Source of the DNA: Lachnospiraceae bacterium
Lineage (GTDB): Bacteria > Bacillota > Clostridia > Lachnospirales > Lachnospiraceae
NCBI GenBank assembly: GCA_900751785.1
Contig: CAADSM010000097.1
Location: forward strand, 1 to 50,900
DNA length: 50,900 nt
Direction of reading: 5' to 3'
Of the stretch, positions 24,843-32,219 are shown one piece after another (position 1 is the first letter of the stretch; each line of letters opens with the position of its first letter). A program made the translations under genes and the position numbers. The notes beneath the pieces were generated by a model. It searched no databases, was not told the origin of the DNA, and saw nothing but the letters and a program-made list of their open reading frames with translations.

Positions 24843-25250
24843 CTAAAGGAACCGCATCGTTTCTTCATCATTGATTCCAAGTTCACGGTTTACAGCCTTA
24901 ATAGCCTGAGCGGAAAACACTCTGCCATTTACGATTGAATTCAGATATTCGACAGAGTATCCAGTTGCCTTCGCAAGATCTTTCATGTTCATGCCCTTCT
25001 TCACCAGTTCGATCTTAGCTTTCTTCTGCCAGTTCTTCGTAATCTCTCTCATGGATTTTGCCGTAGCTGTAACACCAAGAGCTTCATTGATTTCGCTTAC
25101 AATCGGCGGAGAATCTAATCTGCCGTTTATCACCGCTGATGTATTCTCCCGTGATTTCCCGATCTTTTTTGCCAGATCATTTACTGACCAGTCAAGCTCA
25201 ATCAGCCTGCTCTTTACCGCTATTCCCCAGCTTGTGATCGTATTCTGCAT
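24843..25250 (-). CDS. Cro-like regulator with two helix-turn-helix units
   Basis: 135 residues, the first gene of the leftward early operon, opposite the CI-like repressor. It has two similar units: residues 8-58 (WGIAVKSRLIELDWSVNDLAKKIGKSRENTSAVINGR, EINEALGVT) and 73-130 (WQKKAKIELVKKGMNMKDLAKATGYSVEYLNSIVNGR, AVNRELGI). Both end in INGR/VNGR and a short helix, so the gene arose by internal duplication. It likely acts like Cro, shutting off the repressor promoter. It could bind operator pairs as a single chain. Confidence 0.75.
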   Translation of the reverse strand: MQNTITSWGIAVKSRLIELDWSVNDLAKKIGKSRENTSAVINGRLDSPPIVSEINEALGVTATAKSMREITKNWQKKAKIELVKKGMNMKDLAKATGYSVEYLNSIVNGRVFSAQAIKAVNRELGINDEETMRFL

Positions 25251-25290
25251 TATGCATTGCCTCCTTTCTTTGTGGATTTCGCAAATGCAG

Positions 25291-25319
25291 TTTACTTTTT
25301 CGAGAATTTATGATACAAT
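25291..25319 (+). promoter_or_regulatory. Candidate repressor promoter
   Basis: TTTACT (25291-25296), 17 bases, TACAAT (25314-25319). The spacer holds TTCGAG. Transcription would run rightwards into the CI-like repressor gene at 25485, with a leader of about 160 bases. Confidence 0.5.
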
Positions 25320-25413
25320 TTACATACTCGAAAAAATGCTACATTGTGCAACTACAAATTACTCTTTTTCAAAAACCGTCTCGCAAACGTGAAATAAAGT
25401 AGTTTGTATTTGT

Positions 25414-25442
25414 ATTGTAACATTGTACTTCGAGTTTGTAAA
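25414..25442 (-). promoter_or_regulatory. Candidate early leftward promoter
   Basis: On the minus strand TTTACA (25442-25437), 17 bases, TACAAT (25419-25414). The spacer holds CTCGAA. Transcription would run leftwards to the Cro-like gene at 25250. It faces the rightward promoter, so the two transcripts would overlap. Confidence 0.5.
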
Positions 25443-25484
25443 GTTTTAATTTCGATATCTCGAATATTTTTAGGAGGGTACTGC

Positions 25485-25871
25485 ATGGATATCATTGATC
25501 GCGTCTTTTACTTACTCGACGAACAAAACAGGAAACCCGTAGAATTATGCGAATTTTTGGGAATCAATCAATCTTCTCTTTCAACCTGGAAGGGAAGACA
25601 CACAGACCCGCCGGTACGCCATTTAGCAGGAATATGCAAATTTTTTCGCATAACGGCAGATTATCTTCTCACTGGCGAAGAATCGCCTTATGCTGATTCC
25701 GGAAAGAATCCGCCAAAATTATCCTTTTCTGACGACGAAATAGAACTGGTGGATATTTACAGAAGCCTGCCGTTAGAAAAGCGTTTTGAATTCAAAGGGG
25801 AAATGAAGGGATACGCAAAAGCCCTTAGCGAACAAAAATATCACGATGCGGAAAAAAGATTATCAATTTAG
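25485..25871 (+). CDS. CI-like phage repressor (XRE type, short)
   Basis: 128 residues from the ATG at 25485, ten bases after TAGGAGG; upstream in-frame codons lie in the operator region. Residues 1-65 are an XRE helix-turn-helix (IDRVFYLLDEQNRKPVELCEFLGINQSSLSTWKGRHTDPPVRHLAGICKFFRITADYLLTG). The rest (DDEIELVDIYRSLPLEKRFEFKGEMKGYAK) is a short helical tail. It lacks the LexA/CI-type protease domain, so induction would not be by RecA-driven self-cleavage; a partner or anti-repressor is more likely. It lies opposite the Cro-like gene. Confidence 0.83.
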   Translation: MDIIDRVFYLLDEQNRKPVELCEFLGINQSSLSTWKGRHTDPPVRHLAGICKFFRITADYLLTGEESPYADSGKNPPKLSFSDDEIELVDIYRSLPLEKRFEFKGEMKGYAKALSEQKYHDAEKRLSI

Positions 25872-25913
25872 CATGGCATTTCCGATTCAGGAGATAGCCG
25901 CATAGGAGGTCTT

Positions 25914-26222
25914 ATGTTCTCAGAACAATATGCCGCACTCGCGCGAAAAGAAGAGCTGGCAGGCAATGTTCCGTCAGCTCTTCTGCTATATTTATCTTCT
26001 TTCACAGCCGCCATTGATGAATCGCCATCTTCCTTCTCGGCAGGCACAGTGAATAAGATCGCTATGTTAAGATCAAAGTTAAGTCTGCCCGCAAAGGACT
26101 TTCTTTCAGCAGTGCACGGGTATTCTGATGATCTGACAGACAATGATTACCGCAGGCTGCTTATCAATGCGCTCGAAGGTAATATTAAATACATCACCGA
26201 TTTTTACGAACGGAGGTTGTAA
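25914..26222 (+). CDS. Small helical protein of the lysogeny module, function unknown
   Basis: 102 residues from an ATG after TAGGAGG. The sequence is helical (FSEQYAALARKEELAGNVPSALLLYLSSFTAAIDE, VNKIAMLRSKLSLPAKDFLSAVHGYSDD, DNDYRRLLINALEGNIKYI) and resembles a small TPR-like or MIT-like bundle. It ends one base before the nuclease-like gene start, so the two are probably co-translated and may act together. It is expressed with the repressor, hence in the lysogen. No family recognised. Confidence 0.62.
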   Translation: MFSEQYAALARKEELAGNVPSALLLYLSSFTAAIDESPSSFSAGTVNKIAMLRSKLSLPAKDFLSAVHGYSDDLTDNDYRRLLINALEGNIKYITDFYERRL

Positions 26223-26223
26223 T

Positions 26224-26799
26224 ATGGCACCATTAACTGCAAACGATAAATTCACCTTTCACGGTTCTGACCTTGATCTTTCCGTTGTTGACTTCTGGTC
26301 ATGGGCGTACAGTGATCTTCTCAACAATACAGGCCGTGGGGTGTTGGCAGAATTTATCGTATTCTCAGCATTGAAGTTTTACCCCCCCCCCGCATCGAAA
26401 ATGCGAATTGACTGGACGCCCTACGATTTAACTGGACCTTCCGGGCAACGAATTGAGGTAAAATCTGCCGCTTACCTCCAGTCCTGGGATGATAACTATC
26501 ACGAACATATTTCCTTTGACATTGCCCCGAAAAGAGCGTGGGATCCTGAAAATGGATATTCGCCTTGTGCTAAGCGCAATTGCGATCTCTATGTTTTCTG
26601 CCTGTACAAAGCGCTGTCGAAGGATGTTTCTCCGCTTGACCTCGACCAATGGGAGTTTTATGTACTTCCGACATCAACACTTAATGAAAAGGTTCCTACT
26701 CAGAAAAAAATCGGTCTGCGTTCATTACTTGCCCTGCATCCCATTGTTACTGATTATGCAGGCCTGCGTGATGCGATCGAAACCGTAAAGGGGGAATAG
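26224..26799 (+). CDS. PD-(D/E)XK-like nuclease of the lysogeny module
   Basis: 191 residues from the ATG at 26224 after GGAGGTTGTAAT. A restriction-nuclease-type core is visible: GRGVLAEFIVFSAL with Glu43 on the first helix, RIDWTPYDL with Asp63 and Asp68, then GQRIEVKSAAYLQSW with Glu78-x-Lys80. YVFCLYKAL and LDQWEFYVLPTSTLNEKV follow. Proteins ending in this way are common next to prophage integrases and are usually left as hypothetical. Expression in the lysogen suggests defence against other phages. A run of ten C bases at 26382-26391 codes for Pro residues 54-56 and could make the gene phase-variable. Confidence 0.68.
   Translation: MAPLTANDKFTFHGSDLDLSVVDFWSWAYSDLLNNTGRGVLAEFIVFSALKFYPPPASKMRIDWTPYDLTGPSGQRIEVKSAAYLQSWDDNYHEHISFDIAPKRAWDPENGYSPCAKRNCDLYVFCLYKALSKDVSPLDLDQWEFYVLPTSTLNEKVPTQKKIGLRSLLALHPIVTDYAGLRDAIETVKGE
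26382..26391 (+). repeat. C10 homopolymer inside the nuclease-like gene
   Basis: Ten consecutive C bases code for the end of Tyr53 and Pro54-Pro56. Here the reading frame is open through it. Gain or loss of one base would shift the frame before the catalytic Glu/Lys pair. Confidence 0.95.
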
Positions 26800-26802
26800 T
26801 CT

Positions 26803-27939
26803 ATGACGATGAAACTGCCGAACGGCTATGGAAGTGTATCGAAGCTTTCCGGAAAGCGCCGCAAGCCTTACGTTGCCCGCGTAACCACCGGATGGGAATA
26901 TGACGAAGAAAAAGAAACCTTCAAACAGCTCCGCCCATCCCTCGGAACATTCGCCAAACGAAGCGAAGCCCTGTCTGCTCTGGCTGAATACCATAAAGAC
27001 CCTTATGATATCAAAAAATGGTGTACCACCGTGGAGCAGCTTTATTGCTCATGGACGGAAAAGTATTTCAAAACCCTGCAGAGTGATTCCTCTTCAAGAA
27101 CCATCATGGCTGCGTGGAGATACTGCAAACCACTGTACAACCTTCGCGTCAAAGACCTGCGGGCGCACCACATCAAGGATCTGATGGACAACGCTTATAT
27201 CATATCCGACCGTGGATCAACCAAAGGGCAGCGCATTCCTGCCAGCCCGGGAACCAAGGCCCGAATCAAATCACTGTTCAACCTTATGCTTGACTTCGCG
27301 CAGGAATATGAGGTTGTCACAACAAATTATGCGAGAACATTCGACATTTCCACGGAGATCATCGAGGAAAAAGAAAGTCAGAAACGTTCCCATATCATCT
27401 TTACCGAGGACGAACGCAACATACTATGGGAAAATGTAAACAGCATCAGATTTGTAGACTGGATCCTCATACAGACATATATGGGATGGAGACCGCAGGA
27501 GCTTGTGAAGCTCTCTCTCGAAGAAGTCAATCTGGAGGAATGGTACATCAGGGGCGGAATGAAAACTGCTGCCGGGAAGCAGAGAGCTGTCCCCATCCAT
27601 TCCCGGATCAGAGATCTTGTGAAGAGAAACTACGCCGAAGCAGTAGAGCTCGGCAGTGATTTTCTTTTCAATGATCCAGAATCAAGAAACGGGATGAAAA
27701 TGACCTACGATAAATACTCCTACCGTTTCAAAGAAGTTGTCCTCGATCGTTTGAAGCTCAATCCGGATCATCGGCCACACGATCCGCGGACCACATTTAT
27801 CACAATGGCCAAACGGGCCGGAGTGGATGAATACGCCATAAAACTCATGGTCGGCCATAAAATCCAAGACATCACTGAGGGCACGTATACTCACAGGGAC
27901 ATCGAATGGATGCGTAAGGATCTGGAGAAGATGCCGTAG
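26803..27939 (+). CDS. int: Tyrosine recombinase, phage integrase
   Basis: 378 residues. The catalytic set is complete: Arg230 in GWRPQEL, Lys254 in GMKTAAGKQR, His326-x-x-Arg329 in HRPHDPRTTF, His352 in MVGHKI and Tyr362 in GTYTHRD. The N-terminal 60 residues form an arm-binding part (GYGSVSKLSGKRRKPYVARVTTG), and residues 80-180 the core-binding domain (TVEQLYCSWTEKYF, LKDLRAHHIKDLMD-like). It lies at the prophage edge, last gene of the rightward operon, facing the chromosome. Confidence 0.96.
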   Translation: MTMKLPNGYGSVSKLSGKRRKPYVARVTTGWEYDEEKETFKQLRPSLGTFAKRSEALSALAEYHKDPYDIKKWCTTVEQLYCSWTEKYFKTLQSDSSSRTIMAAWRYCKPLYNLRVKDLRAHHIKDLMDNAYIISDRGSTKGQRIPASPGTKARIKSLFNLMLDFAQEYEVVTTNYARTFDISTEIIEEKESQKRSHIIFTEDERNILWENVNSIRFVDWILIQTYMGWRPQELVKLSLEEVNLEEWYIRGGMKTAAGKQRAVPIHSRIRDLVKRNYAEAVELGSDFLFNDPESRNGMKMTYDKYSYRFKEVVLDRLKLNPDHRPHDPRTTFITMAKRAGVDEYAIKLMVGHKIQDITEGTYTHRDIEWMRKDLEKMP

Positions 27940-27974
27940 CATCCGCCATTTCCGGCATTCTTTCACATTTCTTT

Positions 27975-28007
27975 GTTGCCTACGTATGTTACCTACTTGT
28001 TGCCTAC
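27975..28007. repeat. Three GTTRCCTAC repeats, probable integrase arm sites
   Basis: GTTGCCTAC (27975-27983), GTTACCTAC (27988-27996) and GTTGCCTAC (27999-28007) lie just after the integrase gene with start-to-start distances of 13 and 11 bases, about one helical turn. This fits arm-type integrase binding sites next to an attachment core. The core itself cannot be fixed without the other prophage end. Confidence 0.6.
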
Positions 28008-28023
28008 TTGTTGGTTTCGGAGC

Positions 28024-28076
28024 AAAAAACAGGACTCGCCACGGATTTTCACACCGTAACGAGTCCTTGTTTTTAG
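28024..28076 (-). terminator. Intrinsic terminator after the GGGtGRT gene
   Basis: AGGACTCG and CGAGTCCT form an 8-bp stem with inner partial pairing; T-runs stand on both sides (TTTTTT on the minus strand, TTTTTAG on the plus strand). It can end both the chromosomal gene and the integrase transcript. The prophage may be integrated in or next to it. Confidence 0.8.
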
Positions 28077-28084
28077 CGAATATC

Positions 28085-29095
28085 TTAGAACTTGCCAGCC
28101 TTTGCTGCTTCCTCAATAGAAACTGCAACAGCAACAGTCATACCAACCATCGGGTTGTTTCCTGCTCCGATCAGACCCATCATCTCAACGTGAGCCGGTA
28201 CGGAAGAGGATCCTGCGAACTGAGCGTCAGAGTGCATACGTCCGAGTGTATCTGTCATACCGTAGGAAGCCGGGCCTGCTGCCATGTTGTCCGGGTGAAG
28301 TGTACGTCCTGTACCACCACCTGATGCAACAGAGAAGTATTTCTTTCCAGCCTCTACACACTCTTTCTTGTATGTTCCTGCAACCGGGTGCTGGAAACGT
28401 GTCGGGTTTGTGGAGTTACCTGTGATGGAGACGTCAACGCCTTCCTTCCACATGATCGCAACACCTTCGCGAACGTCGTTTGCACCGTAGCAGTTTACTT
28501 TGGAGCGAAGTCCGTCTGAGTATGATGTACGGGAAACTTCTTTCAGCTCTCCTGTGTAGTAGTCATAGTCTGTCTGAACGTATGTGAATCCGTTGATTCT
28601 GGAGATGATCTTTGCAGCGTCTTTTCCAAGACCGTTCAGGATAACGCGGAGAGGTTTCTTACGAACCTTGTTCGCTTTCTCGGCGATACCGATCGCGCCC
28701 TCTGCCGCTGCGAATGACTCGTGTCCTGCAAGGAAAGCGAAGCAGTCTGTGTCCTCTTCCAGAAGCATCTTTCCAAGGTTTCCGTGTCCGAGACCTACCT
28801 TGCGCTGGTCAGCAACAGATCCCGGGATACAGAAAGCCTGAAGACCTTCTCCGATCGCTGCCGCTGCGTCTGCCGCTCTTGTACAGCCTTTCTTGATCGC
28901 GATCGCCGCGCCTGTAATGTAAGCCCAGCAGGCGTTCTCGAAGCAGATCGGCTGAATGCCTTTGATCTGATTGTAAACGTCCAGTCCGGCATCTTTCGTG
29001 ATCTTCTCAGCCGCTTCCAGCGAAGCGATACCGTAGCTGTTTAAAACTTCATTGATTTTATCAATTCTTCTTTCATATGATTCAAATAAAGCCAT
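28085..29095 (-). CDS. GGGtGRT protein (conserved, function unknown)
   Basis: 336 residues, named after the motif GGGTGRTLHPDN at about residue 266-277. Glycine-rich conserved blocks are spread over the whole length (GLGHGNLGKMLLEEDTDCFAFLAGHESFAAAEGA, NSTNPTRFQHPVAGTYKKE, GPASYGMTDTLGRMHSDAQFAGSSSVPAHVEMMGLIGAGNNPMVGMT). No signal peptide or membrane span is seen. It follows the NifU-like scaffold gene by 79 bases and has its own GGAGG site, so both form one operon. The pair is widespread in gut Clostridia; the reaction is not known. Confidence 0.9.
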   Translation of the reverse strand: MALFESYERRIDKINEVLNSYGIASLEAAEKITKDAGLDVYNQIKGIQPICFENACWAYITGAAIAIKKGCTRAADAAAAIGEGLQAFCIPGSVADQRKVGLGHGNLGKMLLEEDTDCFAFLAGHESFAAAEGAIGIAEKANKVRKKPLRVILNGLGKDAAKIISRINGFTYVQTDYDYYTGELKEVSRTSYSDGLRSKVNCYGANDVREGVAIMWKEGVDVSITGNSTNPTRFQHPVAGTYKKECVEAGKKYFSVASGGGTGRTLHPDNMAAGPASYGMTDTLGRMHSDAQFAGSSSVPAHVEMMGLIGAGNNPMVGMTVAVAVSIEEAAKAGKF

Positions 29096-29174
29096 TTATA
29101 TATCCTCCTGATTTATTTACCTTTGGTTGAGATTACTAAAAAGCGTCGTTCCGCTTATCGCACCGTCTCGTGTA

Positions 29175-29867
29175 TTACTCTTTACGCGGATCGATAATCT
29201 TCACTGCATCATCAACACGGCCGTACTGTCCTTTTGCTTTCTCCCAAGCATCATTCGGTGTATCGCCTGCTTTGATGAAGTCTGTGAATTTTCCAAGGCT
29301 TACGAACTGGTATCCGATGATCTCATTGTTCTCATCCAGAGCGATACCTGTTACATAACCCTCTGCCATCTCAAGGTAGCGAGGACCTTTTGCAAGTGTA
29401 CCGTACATTGTACCAACCTGAGAGCGGAGTCCTTTTCCAAGGTCTTCCAGTCCTGCCCCGATCGGGAGACCGTCCTCGGAGAACGCACTCTGTGTTCTTC
29501 CGTATACGATCTGAAGGAAGAGTTCTCTCATTGCTGTATTGATCGCATCACAGACAAGGTCTGTGTTCAGTGCCTCTAAGATTGTCTTGCCCGGAAGGAT
29601 CTCAGATGCCATAGCTGCCGAATGCGTCATTCCTGAACATCCGATCGTCTCAACCAGAGCTTCCTGAATGATGCCGTCTTTTACATTCAGTGTCAGTTTA
29701 CATGTTCCCTGCTGAGGTGCACACCAGCCTACGCCGTGTGTCAGACCGGAAATATCCTTGATTTCCTTCGCCTTTACCCATTTCGCCTCTTCCGGGATCG
29801 GAGCTGGTCCGTGATTCGCGCCCTGAGCCACCGGACACATCATTTCTACTTCATGTGAATAAATCAT
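29175..29867 (-). CDS. Iron-sulfur cluster assembly scaffold-like protein (NifU N-terminal type)
   Basis: The ATG at 29867 after AAAGGAG gives 230 residues. The IscU/NifU pattern is visible: GLTHGVGWCAPQQGTCKLTLNVKDGIIQEALVETIGCSGMTHSAAMASEILPGKTILEALN, with Cys in WCAPQQGTC and IGCSG in the places of scaffold ligands. It is longer than IscU, with an extra C-terminal half (YLEMAEGYVTGIALDENNEIIGYQF). It is transcribed with the GGGtGRT gene. It may supply or hold a cluster for its partner rather than act as the general scaffold. Confidence 0.85.
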   Translation of the reverse strand: MIYSHEVEMMCPVAQGANHGPAPIPEEAKWVKAKEIKDISGLTHGVGWCAPQQGTCKLTLNVKDGIIQEALVETIGCSGMTHSAAMASEILPGKTILEALNTDLVCDAINTAMRELFLQIVYGRTQSAFSEDGLPIGAGLEDLGKGLRSQVGTMYGTLAKGPRYLEMAEGYVTGIALDENNEIIGYQFVSLGKFTDFIKAGDTPNDAWEKAKGQYGRVDDAVKIIDPRKE

Positions 29868-29964
29868 GTTAAAACTCCTTTCAATATGTATGATTTTCTT
29901 CGCATATGGCACACAGCCTGCCGCTGCCTGAAGCGGTTAATTTTGCCTGCCCCATATATCAATC

Positions 29965-29993
29965 ATTTTCGCACAATTTCCATCATTCGTCAA
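29965..29993 (-). promoter_or_regulatory. Candidate promoter of the NifU-like/GGGtGRT operon
   Basis: On the minus strand TTGACG (29993-29988), 17 bases, GAAAAT (29970-29965). The leader would be about 90 bases. The sequence upstream is AT-rich. Confidence 0.55.
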
Positions 29994-30024
29994 TCTTACT
30001 TTGACAAGTTTTTCACTAAATGTG

Positions 30025-30567
30025 TTACATCCCGCCCTGTGTGAGCACCTGTCTGTTCTTCCACAGATAATCGATCAGGGAGATGATCGTGAGTGCAAGA
30101 GATACCCAGATCAAGATTTCGCCGATTATATCAAAGATTCCTCCGAAGTCCGCGATCAGCACAATGATCATCGCCATCTGGAACACGGTCTTGAACTTGC
30201 CCCAGTAGCTCGCCGCGATGACGATCCCGTTGTCTGACGCCACGAGGCGGAAACCGCTGATGATAAACTCTCTTGCGATGATAACGATCACGATCGCAGG
30301 AGCGAGTTTCCCCGACGGGATGAGACAGATCATGGCAGAGCAGACGAGAAGCTTGTCAGCCAGAGGATCCATAAATTTTCCGAAATTCGTCACCAGATTA
30401 TATTTTCTGGCAATCTTCCCGTCCAGCATGTCCGTCAGGCTTGCGATGACGAACAGTGCGAGGGCGATCCATTTATTTGCCGCGCCGCCCACATCCGTCA
30501 GCATAAAAAACACAAAAAAGGGTACCATTATCACTCTTAACACGGTCAGTTTATTTGGCAAATTCAT
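30025..30567 (-). CDS. pgsA: CDP-diacylglycerol-glycerol-3-phosphate 3-phosphatidyltransferase
   Basis: This inner membrane enzyme makes phosphatidylglycerol phosphate, first step to phosphatidylglycerol and cardiolipin. The 180-residue protein starts MNLPNKLTVLRVIMVPFFVFFML and has the CDP-alcohol phosphotransferase motif DGKIARKYNLVTNFGKFMDPLAD (DG-x2-AR-x8-G-x3-D-x3-D). Four or more membrane spans are seen. Its start overlaps the end of rimO by four bases (ATGA), the usual Clostridia order. Confidence 0.95.
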   Translation of the reverse strand: MNLPNKLTVLRVIMVPFFVFFMLTDVGGAANKWIALALFVIASLTDMLDGKIARKYNLVTNFGKFMDPLADKLLVCSAMICLIPSGKLAPAIVIVIIAREFIISGFRLVASDNGIVIAASYWGKFKTVFQMAMIIVLIADFGGIFDIIGEILIWVSLALTIISLIDYLWKNRQVLTQGGM

Positions 30568-31886
30568 AGCAATTCTCCTATCAAATCATATTCCAGCGCT
30601 CCAGTCACCTTCACTCTCGCGAAATCGCCGGAGAGAAGCTCTTCATCGGTATTAATAAAAATCAGTCCGTCCACATTCGGCGCATCGCGGTATGTCCGCC
30701 CCACATAGGCATTCTCATCCGCCACTTTTCCCTCGATCATCACGAGGACTTCTCTGCCGATCATGCGTTCCGCATTGTCGAACGCGATCTCCTGCTGGAG
30801 CTCCATCAGCTCCGCCTGCCGCTCTTCCTTCACTTCCTCATCGATCTGATCCGGCATCTTCTCAGCCGGAGTATCCTCTTCCGGGGAGTAGGTAAATACT
30901 CCGAGGCGGTCAAACTCCATCTCATCCACGAACTCGATCAGCTCTTCATGCTGCTCTTCCGTCTCTCCCGGGAATCCGGTGATCAGAGTCGTCCGCAGGC
31001 AGATATCCGGGATTTCTCTTCTCAGCTTTTCAATGATATCGATCAGCTCCTGCTTCGTCGTCCTGCGCCCCATCCGCTTCAGCACAGCATCGCTGGCGTG
31101 CTGGATGGGCAGGTCCAGATAGTGACAGACCTTCTGCTCTTCCTTCATCACCTGGATCAGGTCATCCGTGATCTCCTCCGGATAACAGTAGAGGATGCGG
31201 ATCCACCGGATCCCCTTGATCCGGCACAGCTCCCTGACCAATCTGTGCAGCGACTTCTCCCCGTACAGGTCTTTCCCGTAGAGGGTAGTCTCCTGTGCCA
31301 CGAGGATCAGCTCCTTCACTCCCTGCTCAGCCAGTTCTTCCGCCTCCCGGATCAGCCGTTCCATCGGAACGCTCCTGTAATTTCCCCGGATCTTCGGGAT
31401 GATGCAGTAGGTGCAGTGCTTGTCGCAGCCTTCCGCGATCTTCAGATAGGCGAAATGTCCTCCTGTCGTCACGAGCCGCTTCGTATCCGGCAGAGGCAGC
31501 GCATCGATATCAGCCAGCATGACCGAGTGTTTTCCGGCCAGCGCCGCGTCCACCGCGTCCAGGATCCGGTCATAGGCTGTCGTCCCCAGCACTTCGTCCA
31601 CCTCAGGGATCTCGTCCAGGATCTCCTGGCGGTACCGCTCTGCAAGACATCCTGTCACGATAAGGGCCTTCACCTTTCCTTCCTTTTTATACTCTGCCAT
31701 CTCCAGGATGTTCTGGATGCTCTCCTCCTTGGCATCGTGGATGAAGCAGCAGGTGTTGATGACGATGATGTCTGCCTCCGCCTCATCATCTGTCATCTCA
31801 TATCCCCGTGATGCAAGCAGGCCGAGCATGACCTCTGTATCCACCAGATTTTTGTCACATCCCAGAGAGATAAACAGTATCTTCAT
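30564..31886 (-). CDS. rimO: Ribosomal protein uS12 methylthiotransferase RimO
   Basis: 440 residues. RimO adds a methylthio group to an aspartate of ribosomal protein S12 using radical SAM chemistry. The N-terminal UPF0004 domain has its three cysteines (LGCDKNLVDTE, NTCCFIHDAKEES, VTGCLAERY), the radical SAM motif is GCDKHCTYCIIPKIRG, and the C-terminal 65 residues form a TRAM domain. The opening KILFISLGCDKNLVDTEVM and ARVKVTGALEYDLIGELL at the end are typical of RimO rather than MiaB. Confidence 0.96.
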   Translation of the reverse strand: MKILFISLGCDKNLVDTEVMLGLLASRGYEMTDDEAEADIIVINTCCFIHDAKEESIQNILEMAEYKKEGKVKALIVTGCLAERYRQEILDEIPEVDEVLGTTAYDRILDAVDAALAGKHSVMLADIDALPLPDTKRLVTTGGHFAYLKIAEGCDKHCTYCIIPKIRGNYRSVPMERLIREAEELAEQGVKELILVAQETTLYGKDLYGEKSLHRLVRELCRIKGIRWIRILYCYPEEITDDLIQVMKEEQKVCHYLDLPIQHASDAVLKRMGRRTTKQELIDIIEKLRREIPDICLRTTLITGFPGETEEQHEELIEFVDEMEFDRLGVFTYSPEEDTPAEKMPDQIDEEVKEERQAELMELQQEIAFDNAERMIGREVLVMIEGKVADENAYVGRTYRDAPNVDGLIFINTDEELLSGDFARVKVTGALEYDLIGELL

Positions 31887-31931
31887 ATCAGACCTCCAGT
31901 CGTTGTTTCTTTTTCTTCTCCATTAGTCAGT

Positions 31932-31963
31932 AAAAAGGCAGATACCTCTCATGTGCATCTGCC
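31932..31963 (-). terminator. Intrinsic terminator after rpoZ
   Basis: On the minus strand GGCAGAT (31963-31957) pairs with ATCTGCC (31943-31937), followed by TTTTT. It stands between rpoZ and rimO, so rimO-pgsA may have a separate or partly read-through transcript. Confidence 0.75.
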
Positions 31964-31970
31964 CTGTTTT

Positions 31971-32216
31971 TTACTCTTCTTCTGCGTTTTCAGCCAAAAT
32001 CTTTAATTTCCCCTGATTCAGCTCATCGATCGCGATCGAGAGCGGCTTTTCACCCTGCTTTGCATTGACGAGCGGAAGGTCTCCGGCGATCAGCTGTCTC
32101 GCCCTCTTGGAAGTTGCCATCACGATAGAATAACGGCTGTTGACGACCTTGGATTCGCCCTCCTCCACATCTTTGTTTACCACTTTCATCAAATCTGTGT
32201 AAGATGGATGCAGCAT
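31971..32216 (-). CDS. rpoZ: RNA polymerase omega subunit
   Basis: 81 residues: MLHPSYTDLMKVVN, then NSRYSIVMATSKRARQLIAGD, the omega signature (S/NRYxLVxxxAKRARQL), and PLSIAIDELNQGKLKI at the end. Omega assists RNA polymerase assembly. It lies three bases after gmk, the conserved order yicC-gmk-rpoZ of Firmicutes. Confidence 0.95.
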   Translation of the reverse strand: MLHPSYTDLMKVVNKDVEEGESKVVNSRYSIVMATSKRARQLIAGDLPLVNAKQGEKPLSIAIDELNQGKLKILAENAEEE

Positions 32217-32219
32217 AAT

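Larger units (their letters stand above)
25251..25484. promoter_or_regulatory. Lysogeny switch region with TCGA-type operator sites
   Basis: This gap separates the Cro-like and CI-like genes. TTTTTCGAG (25296-25304) and CTCGAAAAA (25327-25335) are perfect inverted repeats; TTCGAG recurs at 25429-25434; TTCGA-TATC-TCGAA is a palindrome at 25451-25464. These are good operator candidates. Two candidate promoters in this region point towards each other and each carries a TTCGAG-type site in its spacer. Confidence 0.65.
1..28020. mobile_element. Siphovirus-type prophage, right part (left end outside window)
   Basis: A continuous set of phage genes runs from tail tape measure (cut by the window edge) through head, packaging, late regulator, replication and recombination genes to a lysogeny switch and tyrosine integrase. 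Structural and early genes point left; repressor, two accessory genes and integrase point right. The right limit is placed between the integrase stop (27939) and the terminator of the first chromosomal gene (28024), so it is approximate. The other attachment site, lysis genes and tail fibres are not in the window. No gene in this stretch is visibly broken, so the prophage may be intact, but the left half would have to be seen. Confidence 0.93.

Noticed and set aside
30948..31811. 287-codon plus-strand frame opposite rimO
   Set aside because: Antisense to a complete radical SAM gene; composition is that of a shadow frame.
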